Positions 1 through 8,545 of a DNA stretch of 64,000 nt are shown here, in pieces. Position 1 is the first letter of the stretch. Each line of letters opens with the position of its first letter. Source of the DNA: Nocardioides islandensis. Its GTDB lineage: Bacteria > Actinomycetota > Actinomycetes > Propionibacteriales > Nocardioidaceae. Below the pieces are notes generated by a model. That model was not told the origin of the DNA and did not search any database. It worked only from the letters and a program-made list of their open reading frames with translations. Location: positions 1-64,000 of the forward strand of contig NZ_JADKPN010000017.1 in assembly GCF_015352455.1 (NCBI RefSeq). Reading direction: 5' to 3'. The translations under genes were made by a program, and so were the position numbers.

Positions 1-2
1 TG

Positions 3-77
3 AGGAGTGGTTTGCGTGGTAGCTCCACACCTCACTCGGAGGTCTTCGTCATCGCCAAGCAGAAACGCCGTGCCTAA
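3..77 (+). CDS. possible 3' end of a gene entering from the left edge
   Basis: An open frame runs from the window edge to a TAA at 75-77 and would encode about 24 residues ending VFVIAKQKRRA. The basic C-terminus could be the tail of a real protein, but open frames this short are expected by chance in GC-rich DNA. No family is recognised and nothing else supports it. Confidence 0.2.
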   Translation, partial: RSGLRGSSTPHSEVFVIAKQKRRA

Positions 78-95
78 CGTCCGTGGTTAGAACAC

Positions 96-878
96 CTAGG
101 CGACCTGCAGCGAGCGCTTCGACAGCCCCATCCAGAACCCGTCGATGACCTGCTCGCCCGGCGCCTCCGGGTCGGTGGCCGCGCCGAGGGTGACGAAGAG
201 CGGCGTGTAATGCTCGACGGTCGGGTGCGAGTAGGGCATGCCCGGCGCCTCGGCCTTGTAGTTGGCCAGCGCGTCGACGTCGCCGCGGGCCAGCGCGTCG
301 GCGGCCCAGGCGTCGAAGTCCTTGGACCAGCCGGGAGCCGCCGCGTCGATGCGGAACTCGGTCAGGAACGGCAGCCCGTGGGTCAGGAACCCGGACCCGA
401 TGATCAGCACGCCCTCGTCGCGCAGCGGCCGCAGTCGCCGGCCCAGCTCGAGGAGCCGCGCGGGGTCCGAGGTCGGCAGGGACATCTGGAGGACCGGGAT
501 GTCGCCGGCGGGGTACATGATCTTGAGCGGGACCCAGGCGCCGTGGTCGAGCCCGCGGCTCGGGTGCTGGTGCACCGGCTCGGTGCTGGGCATCATCGCG
601 GCGATCCGCTGCGCCAGTGCCGAGCTGTCGGGGGTCTCGTAGGTCATCTGGTAGTACCGCGGGGCGAACCCGCCGAAGTCGTAGACCAGCGGGGCCTGGT
701 TGGCGCTGAGCATCACCGGCGCCGACTCCCAGTGCGCGCTGACGATCAGGATCGCCGTCGGGCGCGGGAGGTCCTGGGCCCACTGCGCCAGCTGCCCCGA
801 CCACAGCGGGTCGTCGAGGAGTGGCGGGGCCCCGTGGCCGATGTACAGCGCGGGCATGCGGTCGTTCATGTCATCCAT
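96..878 (-). CDS. class III extradiol dioxygenase, 4,5-DOPA dioxygenase (YgiD/LigB) type
   Basis: This 260-residue protein is full length for the DODA-type extradiol ring-cleavage family, non-haem metal enzymes that open catechol rings. The likely metal ligands are visible: His15 in GHGAPP, His49 in SAHWE, a His in GSGFLTHGL and a late His in the HPTVEHY segment. The real substrate cannot be read from sequence. Start: ATG at 878 (MDDMNDRM); Met4 and Met8 are alternatives just before the conserved core. The upstream DNA on the coding strand holds a direct repeat TTGAATGTTGAA, which could be an operator, but no regulator gene is adjacent. It lies tail-to-head with ung, 13 bases away. Family is secure; substrate is unknown. 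Confidence 0.88.
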   Translation of the reverse strand: MDDMNDRMPALYIGHGAPPLLDDPLWSGQLAQWAQDLPRPTAILIVSAHWESAPVMLSANQAPLVYDFGGFAPRYYQMTYETPDSSALAQRIAAMMPSTEPVHQHPSRGLDHGAWVPLKIMYPAGDIPVLQMSLPTSDPARLLELGRRLRPLRDEGVLIIGSGFLTHGLPFLTEFRIDAAAPGWSKDFDAWAADALARGDVDALANYKAEAPGMPYSHPTVEHYTPLFVTLGAATDPEAPGEQVIDGFWMGLSKRSLQVA

Positions 879-891
879 GGTAGTTCAACAT

Positions 892-1584
892 TCAACTTTC
901 CGGTAACGACCAGTCGAGCGGCGTACCGCCCTGGCCCTCCAGCAGCGTGTTGACGCGGGAGAAGGGGCGGGAGCCGAAGAAGCCACGGGCGGCGGACAGG
1001 GGAGAGGGATGGACGGACTCGACCCAGGGGACCGGGCCCAGCTGGGCCTTGAGGGACTGGGCGTCGCGGCCCCAGAGGATGGCGGCCATGGGGCCGCCGC
1101 GGCGGGCCAGGGCGTCGATCGCGCAGGAGGTGACCTCCTCCCAGCCGCGTCCGCGGTGGCTGGCGGACTCGCCCGGCCGCACGGTGAGCACCCGGTTGAG
1201 CAGCATCACGCCGCGGTCCGCCCAGGCGGTGAGGTCGCCGTGTCCCGGCATGGTCAGGCCGAGGTCGGTGCCGAGCTCCTGGTAGATGTTGCGCAGGCTG
1301 CCCGGCAGCGGCCGCACGTGCGCGTCCACGGCGAAGCTCAGGCCGATCGGGTGGCCCGGGGTCGGGTACGGGTCCTGGCCGACGATCAGCACCCGCACGT
1401 CCGCGAGCGGCCGCTGGAAGGCTCGGAAGATGCGGTCGCCGGCCGGAAGGTACGGGCGGCCGGCCGCCAGCTCGGCCCGCAGGAACTGCCCCATCGCGGC
1501 GATCCGGTCGTCCACGGGAGCCAGCGCCGCGGCCCAGTCCGGAGCCACCAGCCCCTTGTCCACGAGTCCGGCCAGGGCGCTCAT
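892..1584 (-). CDS. ung: uracil-DNA glycosylase, family 1
   Basis: Ung excises uracil from DNA to start base-excision repair. The 230-residue protein has the family 1 motif GQDPYPTPGHP at residues 69-79, with Asp71 as the expected water-activating residue, and the DNA-intercalation motif HPSPLS with His192. The frame stays open far upstream, but the ATG at 1584 gives the usual family length and sits 6 bases after a -10 box (TACCCT on the minus strand, 1591-1596), so the mRNA is probably leaderless. It is divergent from the YjbR-like gene across only 30 bases. Confidence 0.95.
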   Translation of the reverse strand: MSALAGLVDKGLVAPDWAAALAPVDDRIAAMGQFLRAELAAGRPYLPAGDRIFRAFQRPLADVRVLIVGQDPYPTPGHPIGLSFAVDAHVRPLPGSLRNIYQELGTDLGLTMPGHGDLTAWADRGVMLLNRVLTVRPGESASHRGRGWEEVTSCAIDALARRGGPMAAILWGRDAQSLKAQLGPVPWVESVHPSPLSAARGFFGSRPFSRVNTLLEGQGGTPLDWSLPES

Positions 1585-1590
1585 GCGGCG

Positions 1591-1608
1591 AGGGTAGCGG
1601 CGTACGTT
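1591..1608. promoter_or_regulatory. back-to-back -10 boxes for ung and the YjbR-like gene
   Basis: The 30-base gap between two divergent starts carries a minus-strand TACCCT (1591-1596) 6 bases from the ung ATG and a plus-strand TACGTT (1603-1608) 6 bases from the GTG at 1615. Both spacings predict leaderless transcripts. The two promoters are close enough to compete for polymerase. Confidence 0.5.
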
Positions 1609-1614
1609 CTCCTC

Positions 1615-2031
1615 GTGCCTCGCCCGAAGCGCGCCACCGTGCAGCAGGTCCACGACCTCGCCCTCTCGATGCCCGGCGTCACGGTCGAGAGCGCGGGCAC
1701 GAACCCCGTCTACCAGGTGAGCCGGAAGAGCTTCATCTTCTTCCGCAACCCCCGCCCGGACGCGTTCGACCCCGAGACCGGGGAGCGGTACGACGACGTC
1801 ATCGTGTTCTGGGTCGCCGACGACGTCGACAAGCAGGCGCTGGTCGCGGACGAGTCGACGCCGTTCTTCACCACCCCGCACTTCGACGGCCATCCGTCCG
1901 TGCTGCTCCGCGGCAGCCGGATCGGCGAGCTCACGGCCGACGAGCTGGCCGAGGTCGTGTACGACGCCTGGCTGGCCCGCGCCGGCGTACGAGCGCGGCA
2001 GAAGTGGCTGGCCGAGCGAGGGCTGGGCTGA
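1615..2031 (+). CDS. MmcQ/YjbR family protein
   Basis: A 138-residue protein of the MmcQ/YjbR family, small proteins with a CyaY-like fold and no settled function, often called DNA-binding. Family features seen are the N-terminal helix (VHDLALSMPGV), the KSFIFFRNPRPDAF strand pair and the late TPHFDGHPSVLLR segment. The GTG at 1615 is chosen because the family begins here and because a -10 box TACGTT ends 6 bases upstream; the frame itself stays open much further upstream, antisense to ung. Its divergence from ung hints at a DNA-related role, but that is inference. Confidence 0.75.
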   Translation: MPRPKRATVQQVHDLALSMPGVTVESAGTNPVYQVSRKSFIFFRNPRPDAFDPETGERYDDVIVFWVADDVDKQALVADESTPFFTTPHFDGHPSVLLRGSRIGELTADELAEVVYDAWLARAGVRARQKWLAERGLG

Positions 2032-2034
2032 CCG

Positions 2035-3453
2035 TCAGGGCCGCGCCGGCCGCGAGAGCCGGTCCAGGAACGCGATGAGCAGGGCCTCGCGCAGGGCCGG
2101 GGAGGCGAGGTCGAGCATCGCGTTGACGGGGGCCATCCGCTCGGGGAGGGCGAGGCCGGCGGAGGGGTCGGTGAGCAGGCCGGACGCGGCCAGCAGCCCG
2201 TCGAAGTCGTCGTCGGACAGGGCAGAAGGGTCGAGCGCGGCGATGAAGTCCGCCACGCCCTGGCCGACCTCGACCGGCCTCGACCTACGCGCCGCCGAGA
2301 CCGACTCCGCCAGCGACAACCGCAGCTCGTCCACGTGCGCCAATGTCGCCGCCGACACCGACAGGTGGATGGTGGGCGGCGCGCCGGCGTACGACATCTG
2401 CGGCTGGACGTACCAGCCGCGCAGCTTCATCTCGTCGCACACCGTGAACGCGTCCATCGACGCGTCGCACGCCAGCGCCACCAGCGTCGAGTCGGGCGGT
2501 ACGACGACCGTGAGGCCGGCCGGGAGCCCTGCGACGATCCGGTCGACGGCCTCGAACACCTCGGCCGCCAGCCGTTCGTAGCCCGAGGTCCCGAGGTGCC
2601 GCATCACCGCCCAGGCACCCGCCAGCGGCCCGCCGGACTTGGTCGACTGCATGGTGGCGTTGAGCATCGTGTACCCCGGCCAGTCCGCCGACGCGAAGAA
2701 CTGCGGCCGCCGCAGCTGCGACGAGCGGTGCAGCAGCAGGGAGGTGCCCTTCGGCGCGTAGCCGTACTTGTGGGTGTCCACCGACACCGACGTCACCCCG
2801 GGCACCGCGAACGTCCACGGCGGCACCGACCGCCCGAGCCGGGCGGCGTACGGGAGCACCCACCCGCCGATGCACGCGTCGACGTGGCAGCGGATGCCCC
2901 GGGACGCCGCGAGGGCCGCCAGTGCGGGGATGTCGTCGACGACGCCGTGCGCGTACGACGGCGCGGAGCCGACCACCAGGACGGTCGAGGAGTCGACGGC
3001 GTCGGCCATCGCCGCCACGTCCGCGCGGAACGACGCGTCGACCGGCACCGCGCGCACCGGGACGCCGAAGTAGTGCGCCGCCTTGTGGAACGCCGCGTGC
3101 ACGGTCGTCGGCACCACGATGTTCGGCGAGGAGACGTCCGGGGCGCCGTCGCGCGCGGCCTGCACCGCGAGCAGCACCGACTCCGTCCCTCCCGAGGTCA
3201 CCGTCCCCACGGCCGACGGTGGCGCGTCGAGCAGGTCGCACGCGAACCCGACCAGCTCGTTCTCCATCGCCAGCAGGCTCGGGAACGACGTGGGGTCCAG
3301 GCCGTTGGACGCGGCGTACGCCGCCACCGCCTCGCGCCCGATGCGGTCGACCTCCGTCAGGCCGGAGTCGTAGACGTAGGCCAGGGTGCGCCCGCCGTGC
3401 ACCGGCAGGTCCCCGGCCTGCATCTCACGGAGGAGGGCGAGCACGTCGGTCAT
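2035..3453 (-). CDS. PLP-dependent group II decarboxylase / sphingosine-1-phosphate lyase-like enzyme
   Basis: A 472-residue fold-type I PLP enzyme. Visible features are TSGGTES (86-92, phosphate binding), HVDAC (190-194) with Asp192 for the pyridine nitrogen, and SVDTHKYGYAPKG with Lys229 as the Schiff-base lysine. The THKYGYAPKG form is typical of sphinganine/sphingosine-1-phosphate lyases and tyrosine decarboxylases of the MfnA type. A C-terminal extension of roughly 80 residues follows the catalytic fold. The ATG at 3451-3453 overlaps the stop of the upstream transporter by 4 bases, so the two are translationally coupled and probably act on one imported compound. The substrate is unknown: a lyase on a phosphorylated long-chain base or an amino-acid decarboxylase both fit. 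Confidence 0.8.
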   Translation of the reverse strand: MTDVLALLREMQAGDLPVHGGRTLAYVYDSGLTEVDRIGREAVAAYAASNGLDPTSFPSLLAMENELVGFACDLLDAPPSAVGTVTSGGTESVLLAVQAARDGAPDVSSPNIVVPTTVHAAFHKAAHYFGVPVRAVPVDASFRADVAAMADAVDSSTVLVVGSAPSYAHGVVDDIPALAALAASRGIRCHVDACIGGWVLPYAARLGRSVPPWTFAVPGVTSVSVDTHKYGYAPKGTSLLLHRSSQLRRPQFFASADWPGYTMLNATMQSTKSGGPLAGAWAVMRHLGTSGYERLAAEVFEAVDRIVAGLPAGLTVVVPPDSTLVALACDASMDAFTVCDEMKLRGWYVQPQMSYAGAPPTIHLSVSAATLAHVDELRLSLAESVSAARRSRPVEVGQGVADFIAALDPSALSDDDFDGLLAASGLLTDPSAGLALPERMAPVNAMLDLASPALREALLIAFLDRLSRPARP

Positions 3454-4793
3454 CGGGCCTCCTCCACCTGCCGCGCGTCCAGCGTGTAGCGCGACAGCCA
3501 CCAGAGCGAGACCAGGACCAGCATGGCGGGCAGCACCGAGAAGCCGTAGGTGATCGCGGCGACCGTCAGGTCGGACTGGACGACGTCGCCGTCCGTCGAG
3601 GACTGGTAGCCGCCGAGGGCCAGCACCAGGGCGAAGAGCCCAGGACCCAGCGCCAGGCCGAGCGTCTCGGCGGCGGTCCAGACCCCGGTGTAGACGCCGA
3701 CGCGGCTGGACCCGGTCCGCCGCGTGTCCACGGCGGCGGCGTCGGGGAGCATCGCGAGCGGGAAGACCTGGCAGCCGGCGTACCCGACGCCGACCAGCGC
3801 CACCGCCGCGAACACGACGCCGACGGGTGCGGTCCGGGCGCCGGCCGCGCAGAACGCGCCCAGCGCCAGCACGACGGAGGAGGCGACGTACCCGGTGCGC
3901 TTGCCCACCCGCCGGCCCAGCGCCGCCCACGCCGGCGTGAGCAGCAGGGCCGGCCCGACGAAGCAGACGAACAGCACCGTGGTCGCCCCCGTGCGGCCGA
4001 GCACGTCCTCGGCGAGGTAGTCGACGCCCGCGAGCATGCAGCCGGTGGCCAGCGCCTGCAGGACGAACGTGGTCAGCAGCATCCGGAAGTCGCGGGCGCC
4101 GGCCACGATCCGCAGCTGGTCGCCCAACGTCCCCGGGCCCGGCTCGACCCGCCCGACCGGGGCGTTGCGGGTGCCGACGTACGCCGCCACCACGCCGACG
4201 ACGATGACCAGGGCCATCGCGACGCCCATCACGCGGTACCCGGCCCGATCATTGGCAGAGCCGCCGACGGCGTCGCGGATCACCGGCGCCGTGGCGCCCG
4301 CGAGCATGATCGTGAAGGCCAGGATCGCCACCCGCCAGGTCATCAGGCGGGTGCGTTCGTCGTAGGACGGCGTGATCTCGGCCGGCATCGCGACGTAGGG
4401 CACCTGGAAGAAGGCGTACGCCGACGCGGCGGCCAGGAAGAACACCAGCACCCACGCGGCCTCGAGCCCGGTCGCCATCTCGGGAGCCGCGAAGATCAGT
4501 GCGAAGCAGACCGCGAGCACCAGCCCGGCGCGGAGCAGCCACGGCCGCCGCGGCCCCCGCTCGTCCACGGTCCGGTCGCTGACGCGTCCGGCGACCGGGT
4601 TGAGCACGACGTCCCACGCCTTCGGCAGCAGCACGATGGCGCCGGCCGCGAGGGCGGCGATCCCCAGCGAGTCGGTGAGGTAGGGCAGGAGCATCAGCCC
4701 CGGAACCGTCCCGAACGCCCCGGTGGCCACCGAACCGGAGCCGTAGCCGAGACGCACGGACCGGGGCAGCGTCTGGGCCACCGTCTGGGACAC
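3450..4793 (-). CDS. MFS transporter of the glycoside-pentoside-hexuronide (MelB-like) type
   Basis: A 447-residue, roughly 12-helix membrane protein. It has the GPH/MelB signature of a first helix with GYGSGSVATGAFG, an aspartate in KAWDVVLNPVAGRVSDRT and a basic loop GPRRPWLLRAG. GPH carriers move sugars or related solutes with a cation, though many actinobacterial members have other substrates. The GTG start at 4793 is supported by a -10 box TAGCCT (4800-4805, minus strand) 6 bases upstream. It is the first gene of a two-gene operon with the PLP enzyme downstream (4-base overlap), and it is divergent from the FMN-domain gene across 48 bases. Confidence 0.83.
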   Translation of the reverse strand: MSQTVAQTLPRSVRLGYGSGSVATGAFGTVPGLMLLPYLTDSLGIAALAAGAIVLLPKAWDVVLNPVAGRVSDRTVDERGPRRPWLLRAGLVLAVCFALIFAAPEMATGLEAAWVLVFFLAAASAYAFFQVPYVAMPAEITPSYDERTRLMTWRVAILAFTIMLAGATAPVIRDAVGGSANDRAGYRVMGVAMALVIVVGVVAAYVGTRNAPVGRVEPGPGTLGDQLRIVAGARDFRMLLTTFVLQALATGCMLAGVDYLAEDVLGRTGATTVLFVCFVGPALLLTPAWAALGRRVGKRTGYVASSVVLALGAFCAAGARTAPVGVVFAAVALVGVGYAGCQVFPLAMLPDAAAVDTRRTGSSRVGVYTGVWTAAETLGLALGPGLFALVLALGGYQSSTDGDVVQSDLTVAAITYGFSVLPAMLVLVSLWWLSRYTLDARQVEEAR

Positions 4794-4841
4794 CCCCGGA
4801 GGCTATCGACAAGCGCGGGCCGCAGGGCTACACACAGGTCC

Positions 4842-6419
4842 ATGGGAGCCGGATCCAAGCTGGCCAAGTCCGCCGGCCTCGCGGTCGCGGCGCTGGGTGT
4901 CGTCGCCGCGCGCGACGTGACGCAACGCCACCACGCGATCCTGCGCACCTACCCCATCATCGGGCACCTGCGCTTCTTCCTCGAGCGCTTCGGGCCCGAG
5001 CTCCGCCAGTACATCGTCACCAACAACGACGAGGAGCGGCCGTTCAGCCGCGACCAGCGGCGCTGGATCTACGCGTCCTCCAAGCTGGAGAACAACTACT
5101 TCGGCTTCGGCACCGACAACGACGTCGAGCACGCCAACGGGTACCCGATCATCAAGCACCGCACGTTCAAGGGCGAGGGCGCGCCGAGTGCCCGGCACGC
5201 CGGCGAGGAGGTGTACCTGCCGTCCGCGAAGGTGCTCGGCGGCCCGCGCGGCCGCACCCACGCGTTCCGGCCTGAGTCCGTCGTCAACATCTCGGGCATG
5301 AGCTTCGGGTCGCTGTCGAAGAACGCCATCGAGGCGCTCAACCGCGGGGCGGCGCTCGCCGGCTGCATGCACGACACGGGCGAGGGCGCGCTCTCGCCGT
5401 ACCACCGCAACGGCGGCGACCTGGTCTTCCAGATCGGCACGTCGTACTTCGGGTGCCGCGACGAGCACGGCCAGTTCTCCCTCGAGCGGCTCAAGGACCT
5501 GGTGGCCGGCGCGCCGGTGCGGGCCATCGAGATCAAGCTGTCGCAGGGCGCGAAGCCCGGACTCGGTGGCATGCTGCCCGGCGCCAAGGTCACCGAGGAG
5601 ATCGCGCAGATCCGCGGCATCAAGCCCGGCGTGGACTGCGCCTCGCCCAGCCGGCACACGGCGTTCCACGACGTCGACTCGATGCTCGACTTCGTCGAGC
5701 AGGTGGCCGCCGAGACGGGCCTGCCGGTCGGCATCAAGTCGGCGGTCGGGTCGATGGGCTTCTGGGACGACCTGGTCGCCGCCATGTCCGGCGGCCAGGG
5801 GAACGGCCGGCGCGGAGTGGACTTCGTGAACGTCGACGGCGGCGAGGGCGGCACCGGAGCGGCGCCCCTGCTGTTCTCCGACGCGGTGGCGTTCCCGTTC
5901 CGGATCGCGTTCGCCCTGGTGTACGGCCGGTTCGCCGCCGCCGGCCTCACCGACGAGGTCACGTTCATGGGGGCCGGCAAGCTCGGCGTCCCCGAGAACG
6001 CCGTGGTCGCCTTCGCCCTCGGCGTGGACATGGTCAACGTCGGCCGCGAGGCGATGATGTCGATCGGCTGCATCCAGGCCCAGAGGTGCCACACCGACCA
6101 CTGCCCGACCGGTGTGGCCACCCAGAACCCGTGGCTGGTCCGCGGCCTCGACCCCGAGCTGAAGTCCGTGCGCGCGGCCAACTACGTGAAGTCCATGCGC
6201 CGCGACCTCTGGAAGATCTCCGAGGCGGTCGGCGTCGTGCACCCCGGCCTGATCTCGCCCGACGACGTCGACATCCTCGACGGGCTCACCGAGCACCGGA
6301 CGCTGCGCGACGTCTACGGCTACCTGCCGGACTGGGGCCGGCTCGGCCCGCGGCTGGAGAAGGAGATCGTCGACCTCATGTGCGTCCAGGAGGTCCCGGA
6401 CGCGTCGCCGACGCGCTGA
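4842..6419 (+). CDS. FMN-binding glutamate synthase-domain protein, membrane-anchored
   Basis: This 525-residue protein corresponds to the central FMN/3Fe-4S synthase domain of glutamate synthase without the amidotransferase or GXGXG domains. Key features are ISGMSFGSLSKNAIEALN, GEGGTGAAPLLF and the cluster cysteines Cys410, Cys416 and Cys421. Residues 8-22 are hydrophobic and probably anchor it to the membrane, a common form of this orphan family. Whether it makes glutamate is doubtful because no glutaminase or small subunit is nearby. The ATG at 4842 is chosen because the frame upstream runs antisense to the transporter and has none of the family's residues. A perfect hairpin follows at 6534-6578. 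Confidence 0.85.
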   Translation: MGAGSKLAKSAGLAVAALGVVAARDVTQRHHAILRTYPIIGHLRFFLERFGPELRQYIVTNNDEERPFSRDQRRWIYASSKLENNYFGFGTDNDVEHANGYPIIKHRTFKGEGAPSARHAGEEVYLPSAKVLGGPRGRTHAFRPESVVNISGMSFGSLSKNAIEALNRGAALAGCMHDTGEGALSPYHRNGGDLVFQIGTSYFGCRDEHGQFSLERLKDLVAGAPVRAIEIKLSQGAKPGLGGMLPGAKVTEEIAQIRGIKPGVDCASPSRHTAFHDVDSMLDFVEQVAAETGLPVGIKSAVGSMGFWDDLVAAMSGGQGNGRRGVDFVNVDGGEGGTGAAPLLFSDAVAFPFRIAFALVYGRFAAAGLTDEVTFMGAGKLGVPENAVVAFALGVDMVNVGREAMMSIGCIQAQRCHTDHCPTGVATQNPWLVRGLDPELKSVRAANYVKSMRRDLWKISEAVGVVHPGLISPDDVDILDGLTEHRTLRDVYGYLPDWGRLGPRLEKEIVDLMCVQEVPDASPTR

Positions 6420-6424
6420 GCTCC

Positions 6425-6480
6425 CCGCTGGTCGAGGAGGTTGCGCCGACGGGCCCTTGACGGCCGTCCTCGACCAACGG
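6425..6480. repeat. inverted pair of the CTGGTCGAGGA repeat
   Basis: CCGCTGGTCGAGGA (6425-6438) faces TCCTCGACCAACGG (6467-6480) with one mismatch, forming a long hairpin right after the stop of the FMN-domain gene. The same core recurs at 31.7, 46.8 and 51.4-51.7 kb, always between genes, so this is a dispersed REP-like element of this genome. Confidence 0.7.
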
Positions 6481-6533
6481 GCACCCCGTGTAACCCCGGC
6501 CGCCTCCCGTCGTTGGAGGCGTGTGCACCCGAA

Positions 6534-6578
6534 CACCCCGGTCGGCCAGGCAGTGCCCGCCGGAGGCCGACCGGGGTG
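6534..6578. terminator. perfect 14-bp hairpin between convergent genes
   Basis: The arms 6534-6547 and 6565-6578 are exactly complementary over 14 bases, with a 17-base loop. It sits between the convergent FMN-domain gene and the GNAT gene, so it could stop transcription from both sides. There is no T tract, as is usual in actinobacteria. Confidence 0.65.
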
Positions 6579-6642
6579 GCCGGGTCGGGTCGGGGGTCGT
6601 CGGCCGGCCCGGCCGGGTGCCACCTTCCGGGTGACCGGCTGA

Positions 6643-7062
6643 CTACTGGGGCGCCGGCTCGTAGGTGCGGACCATCCAGCGGCCGTCGTCGGCCAGCGGG
6701 ACGAAGCCGTACTGCGCGTACAGCCCGTGCGCGTCGGCGGTGGCCAGCAGCGCCCGCGTGACGCCGTACGACGCCAGCAGCCGGTCCGCCTCCTCCATCA
6801 GCGCCTTGCCGACGGCCCGGCCGCGGGCCGAGGGGTCGACGTACACGTCGCAGATCCACGCGAACGTCGCCCGGTCGGTGACCAGGCGCAGGAAGCCGAC
6901 CTGCTCGTCCGCGTCGTACGCGCCGACGTTCACCGAGTACCTCAGCGACTCCTGGACGGCCGCCCGGGAGCGGCCCAGCGACCAGTAGGCGTCCTCGCTC
7001 AGCCAGCGGTGGATCAGGTCGACGTCCAGCAGGGAGTCATCGGTGGAGACGCGCACGCCCAT
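6643..7062 (-). CDS. GNAT family N-acetyltransferase
   Basis: A 139-residue single-domain GNAT. The acetyl-CoA loop is DVYVDPSARGRAVGKALMEEADRL in outline (RGRAVGKAL replaces the usual Q/RxxGxG/A), and the C-terminal ADAHGLYAQYGFVPL matches the family's final strand and helix. It transfers an acyl group from CoA to an unknown amine. It lies 7 bases downstream of otsA on the same strand, so it is probably cotranscribed, but a link to trehalose is not evident. Confidence 0.85.
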   Translation of the reverse strand: MGVRVSTDDSLLDVDLIHRWLSEDAYWSLGRSRAAVQESLRYSVNVGAYDADEQVGFLRLVTDRATFAWICDVYVDPSARGRAVGKALMEEADRLLASYGVTRALLATADAHGLYAQYGFVPLADDGRWMVRTYEPAPQ

Positions 7063-7069
7063 CGGTCGG

Positions 7070-8506
7070 TCAGTCCCTGTCGGCGGGCAGCAGCGTCTTG
7101 CCGTGCGCCGGCCGCACCTCGTCCATGGCCTGGAGGAACGACCGGGCCCAGGCGGTGATGTCGGCCGACTTGATGGTCTTGCGCATGGCCCGCATCCGCC
7201 GGGAGAGGTCCTTCGCGTCGGCGTGGTAGGCCTCGCGCAGGGCGGCCTTCATGCCGTTGAGGTCGTAGGGGTTGATCAGCCAGGCCTGGCGCAGCTCGTA
7301 GGCCGCGCCCGCGAACTCCGAGAGGATCAGCGCGCCGCCGTCGTCGTACTGGCAGGCGACGTACTCCTTGGCGACGAGGTTCATGCCGTCGCGGTACGGC
7401 GAGACGACCATGATGTCGGCGGCCCGGTAGAGCGCGGCCATCTCCTCGCGCGGGTACGACGCGTGCAGGTAGCTGATCGCCGGGGTGCCGATGCGGCCGT
7501 GGTCGCCGTTGATGCGGCCGACCAGGCGGTCGATGTCGTCGCGCAGGACGCGGTACTGCTCGACCCGCTCCCGCGACGGCGTGGCGACCTGCACGAACAC
7601 GGCGTCCTCGACGTCGAGCTCGCCCTCGGCGATCAGCTCGCTGAACGCACGCAGTCGCGCGTGGATGCCCTTGGTGTAGTCGAGCCGGTCGATGCCCAGG
7701 AAGATCCGTCGCGGCCCGCCGAGCGCCTCGCGGATCTCCTTGGCCCGTGCGGTGACCGACTCCTGCCTCGCCAGCTTCTCGAAGCCCTTGACGTCGATGG
7801 AGATCGGGAACGCGGAGGCGCGGACCGTTCGCCCGTCGGGGAGGTACACGAGGTCGCGGTGCGTCTTGTGGCCCACCCGCTGGCGGACCAGGCGCACGAA
7901 GTTCTGCGCGCCGCCGGGCAGCTGGAAGCCGACCAGGTCCGCGCCGAGCAGTCCCTCGAGGATCTGCCGGCGCCACGGCAGCTGCTGGAACAGCTCGGCC
8001 GGCGGGAAGGGGATGTGCAGGAAGAAGCCGATGTGGACGTCGGGTCGCAGCTCGCGGAGCATCTGCGGCACCAGCTGGAGCTGGTAGTCGTGCACCCACA
8101 CCATCGCGCCCTTGGCGGCGCGCGCTGCGGCGTGCTCGGCGAAGCGTCGGTTCACGTCGACGTACGAGTCCCACCACTCCCGGTGGAACTCCGGCTTGGC
8201 GACGACGTCGTGGTACAGCGGCCAGAGGGTGGCGTTCGAGAAGCCCTCGTAGAAGCCCTCGATCTCCTCGGCCGACAGCGCGATCGGGTCGAGCGTCAGG
8301 CCGTCGTGCTCGAACGGCTCCAGCCCGCTGTCGGTGCCGCCCGGCCAGCCGATCCACACGCCGTTGTTGGCCCGCAGCACCGGCTCGATGGCGGTGACCA
8401 GCCCGCCAGGGGAGGCGCGCCACTCGGGCTCGCCGTCGGGCCCGGTGACACGGTCGACCGGCAGCCGGTTGGCGACGATCACGAGCTCGGCGGGCACGTT
8501 GACCAC
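7070..8506 (-). CDS. otsA: trehalose-6-phosphate synthase
   Basis: A 478-residue GT20 glycosyltransferase, normal length for bacterial OtsA, which joins UDP- or GDP-glucose and glucose-6-phosphate. Seen in order: ANRLPVD near the N-terminus, the WIGWPGG loop, VHDYQLQLVP, GIDRLDYTKGI and VSPYRDGMNLVAKEY, the nucleotide-sugar and glucose-phosphate contacts of the family. The start is GTG at 8506; a second GTG three codons later (VPAELVIVANRL) is equally good. The matching phosphatase gene otsB lies 3 kb away on the other strand rather than next door. Confidence 0.95.
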   Translation of the reverse strand: MVNVPAELVIVANRLPVDRVTGPDGEPEWRASPGGLVTAIEPVLRANNGVWIGWPGGTDSGLEPFEHDGLTLDPIALSAEEIEGFYEGFSNATLWPLYHDVVAKPEFHREWWDSYVDVNRRFAEHAAARAAKGAMVWVHDYQLQLVPQMLRELRPDVHIGFFLHIPFPPAELFQQLPWRRQILEGLLGADLVGFQLPGGAQNFVRLVRQRVGHKTHRDLVYLPDGRTVRASAFPISIDVKGFEKLARQESVTARAKEIREALGGPRRIFLGIDRLDYTKGIHARLRAFSELIAEGELDVEDAVFVQVATPSRERVEQYRVLRDDIDRLVGRINGDHGRIGTPAISYLHASYPREEMAALYRAADIMVVSPYRDGMNLVAKEYVACQYDDGGALILSEFAGAAYELRQAWLINPYDLNGMKAALREAYHADAKDLSRRMRAMRKTIKSADITAWARSFLQAMDEVRPAHGKTLLPADRD

Positions 8507-8545
8507 CCTAGGTGGTCGCCGTGGACACGGCTCCGGCAGGGATAG

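Noticed and set aside
2922..4841. Plus-strand frame joined upstream to the FMN-domain gene
   Set aside because: The 5' part is antisense to the PLP enzyme and transporter and is Arg/Pro-rich; the family homology starts at the ATG at 4842.
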